A stretch of 22,363 bases of DNA. It comes from CAZWES01 sp964632395 (GTDB lineage Bacteria > Patescibacteriota > Gracilibacteria > Peribacterales > Peribacteraceae). Position numbers and translations under genes: made by a program. Below, piece after piece: positions 21,096-22,363 of this stretch (the stretch's first letter is position 1; the number at the start of each line of letters is the position of its first letter). The notes beneath the pieces were generated by a model. It was not told the origin of the DNA and searched no databases. It saw only the letters and a list, made by a program, of their open reading frames with translations. The DNA lies in contig CAZWES010000018.1 of assembly GCA_964632395.1 (NCBI GenBank), positions 1-22,363 of the forward strand. Reading direction: 5' to 3'.

Positions 21096-22154
21096 TCATT
21101 TTCTGCGATCAATATAATGCCTAGAATTTCCTTGCACCCCAAGCGAGGGTTTCAGCCCTGCAGAATTCACCTTCTTTACAATACACGCACTGCATCGCTC
21201 TGCATTGCCATCTATACATGGTTTATCCTGATACAAAAGATAGTCACTGCGATGTTTGCTTGGAGTAACAGAAGGCATTATTACATTTGCGCCAACCTTG
21301 AGCGCCTCAATCCTTCCATAAGAATGGAAAGCATCCAATGCAGTTGCAGATGCAATATTGCAGGTCGGCATCATTATTCTTAAGAGCGCGATAAAGTTCA
21401 AAGTCTTCTGATAAATCTTTTCTTTATCCTTTTTCCACCATGCACAAACTTCCGGTGTTGAGAGGGGAGTATCTTCATGTATCACATAAGGACCGAGCCC
21501 GAACATATCAAAGTCAGAGTCACGGAAAAATAAAAGATCATCAATAATATCGTCATCACTTTGCCCCGGTAATCCGATCATATTCCCGCAGCCGACTTGA
21601 TAGTTGAGCTTCCTCAAATCATCCAAACACTTCATCCTGCTTTCAAGCTTTTGACATTCCGGATGGAGCTCTTTAAATAGACGCGGAACACTTGTTTCAA
21701 TCCTGAGCAAATAGCGATGTGCACCAGCCTCCTTCAATTCTTTCAGGTCATCAAATGGCAACTCACCAAGTGAGAGTGTAATGCCCATCTCTGGATAATT
21801 TTTATTAATATGTCGGACGAGATTCAAAACAAATTCACGCGATTTTGGAAATGTCATCTCTCCGGACTGCAAAACAACTGATCCATATTTTGCCTTTTGT
21901 ATGAATTTAAGACATCCATCAATTTCCTCCATGCTCATTGTGTACCTCTTCACATTTTCATTACTTTTTCTGATTCCGCAGTAATGGCAATCGTTTTCAC
22001 AGATGTTGGAGAATTCAATAATTCCACGGAAATACACACTGTTGCCGACGGATTCTTTCCGGATTCGGTTTGCCTCGGTGAAGAGGTCTTTTTGCAGATT
22101 GCCCTCAGAGTTGAGGTATTGCATAAGGGCGCTTCTGGAAAGGGGATATTTCAC
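21096..22154 (-). CDS. hydE: [FeFe]-hydrogenase maturation radical SAM enzyme HydE
   Basis: HydE is a radical SAM enzyme that works with HydG and HydF to build the dithiomethylamine-bridged 2Fe subcluster; it processes the HydG-made iron-cysteine complex. The 352-residue product has the SAM/4Fe-4S motif CENDCHYC (C52, C56, C59) in a TIM-barrel of the BioB/HydE subgroup, followed by YGSVVLQSGE (about 89-98), LSLGE (127-131) and a GNMIGLPGQ loop (about 190-198). These are HydE hallmarks and separate it from biotin synthase. A C-terminal CSAC pair near residues 319-322 may hold the optional second cluster. The start shown is a GTG at 22154; an ATG ten codons in is an alternative. It precedes hydF in the same direction. 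HydG and the hydrogenase are not in this window. Confidence 0.93.
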   Translation of the reverse strand: MKYPLSRSALMQYLNSEGNLQKDLFTEANRIRKESVGNSVYFRGIIEFSNICENDCHYCGIRKSNENVKRYTMSMEEIDGCLKFIQKAKYGSVVLQSGEMTFPKSREFVLNLVRHINKNYPEMGITLSLGELPFDDLKELKEAGAHRYLLRIETSVPRLFKELHPECQKLESRMKCLDDLRKLNYQVGCGNMIGLPGQSDDDIIDDLLFFRDSDFDMFGLGPYVIHEDTPLSTPEVCAWWKKDKEKIYQKTLNFIALLRIMMPTCNIASATALDAFHSYGRIEALKVGANVIMPSVTPSKHRSDYLLYQDKPCIDGNAERCSACIVKKVNSAGLKPSLGVQGNSRHYIDRRK

Positions 22155-22193
22155 TTGCTAGATTTAAGTGGACACTGATAGGATACCCCTCCT

Positions 22194-22313
22194 ATGCCCA
22201 ATCCATTTATTGAATTTACGAGGAAAATTGGTTTTGAGAATGATGGTATGAATTGGAGAGAATATGCTCGTGATTTTCACGACCCTGAGCAAGATGATCG
22301 TAATGACATATAG
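22194..22313 (+). CDS. possible 39-residue protein
   Basis: An ATG-started frame encodes a 39-residue, acidic, soluble-looking peptide (MPNPFIEFTRKIGFENDG, then WREYARDF and a DPEQDDRND tail). It has no known relatives that I recognise and no Shine-Dalgarno sequence. TTGCTA (22155-22160) and TAGGAT (22179-22184) make a weak promoter ending 9 nt before the ATG, which would fit a leaderless gene diverging from hydE. The composition is more protein-like than random AT-rich sequence, but the evidence is thin. Confidence 0.35.
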   Translation: MPNPFIEFTRKIGFENDGMNWREYARDFHDPEQDDRNDI

Positions 22314-22363
22314 CTAATTCATAATAATTTGTCATAGTATCAGATATAAGAAAACAGCTCTGA

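Noticed and set aside
1..22363. CRISPR array or cas genes
   Set aside because: There is no set of regularly spaced identical direct repeats. The Cas4-like nuclease lacks cas neighbours and is better explained as a stand-alone PD-(D/E)XK protein.

Overview
The window is bacterial DNA read with the standard code: TGA works as a stop throughout. It looks like the chromosome of a small-genome anaerobe carrying an integrated mobile element. [FeFe]-hydrogenase maturation genes (hydE, hydF) beside a 2Fe-2S ferredoxin point to fermentative, hydrogen-linked metabolism. Three features suggest a Patescibacteria/CPR-type genome: a 48-residue protein and a tetra-cysteine PD-(D/E)XK nuclease of kinds I associate with that group, few Shine-Dalgarno sequences with several probably leaderless starts, and low-complexity inverted repeats just 5' of genes. 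This placement is an inference and was not checked against a database.

Left chromosomal flank (1-5829): the 3'-incomplete end of an unknown gene, yjbQ, tRNA-Ser(GGA), recJ and two tandem multi-spanning glycosyltransferase paralogues, all on the minus strand, then tRNA-Asp(GTC) on the plus strand. A 157-bp inverted-repeat unit sits directly upstream of yjbQ.

Probable integrated element (about 5821-19104): a large serine recombinase gene ends inside tRNA-Asp, antisense to it, and the last 9 bases of the tRNA recur at 19096-19104, giving candidate attL and attR. Next to the recombinase are an SF3-like ATPase, a 141-aa unknown protein and a 48-aa protein, in one direction. They face a 282-aa helix-turn-helix protein across a three-half-site operator. 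A 71-bp inverted repeat with 9-bp phasing lies between the ATPase and recombinase genes. The middle holds a 90-aa membrane protein, a palindrome-rich 650-bp noncoding stretch and a PD-(D/E)XK nuclease. The nuclease is divergent from a type III mod-res operon. An Mrr-like type IV restriction enzyme, a GIY-YIG protein and an Xre/ImmA-type regulator-metalloprotease pair follow. The cargo therefore combines a likely replication/mobilisation core with layered DNA defence.

Right chromosomal flank (19105-22363): a ferredoxin gene convergent with and overlapping hydF, then hydE, and a possible 39-aa gene. Two more low-complexity inverted repeats sit directly 5' of the ferredoxin gene and of hydF. The hydrogenase itself and hydG are not in the window.
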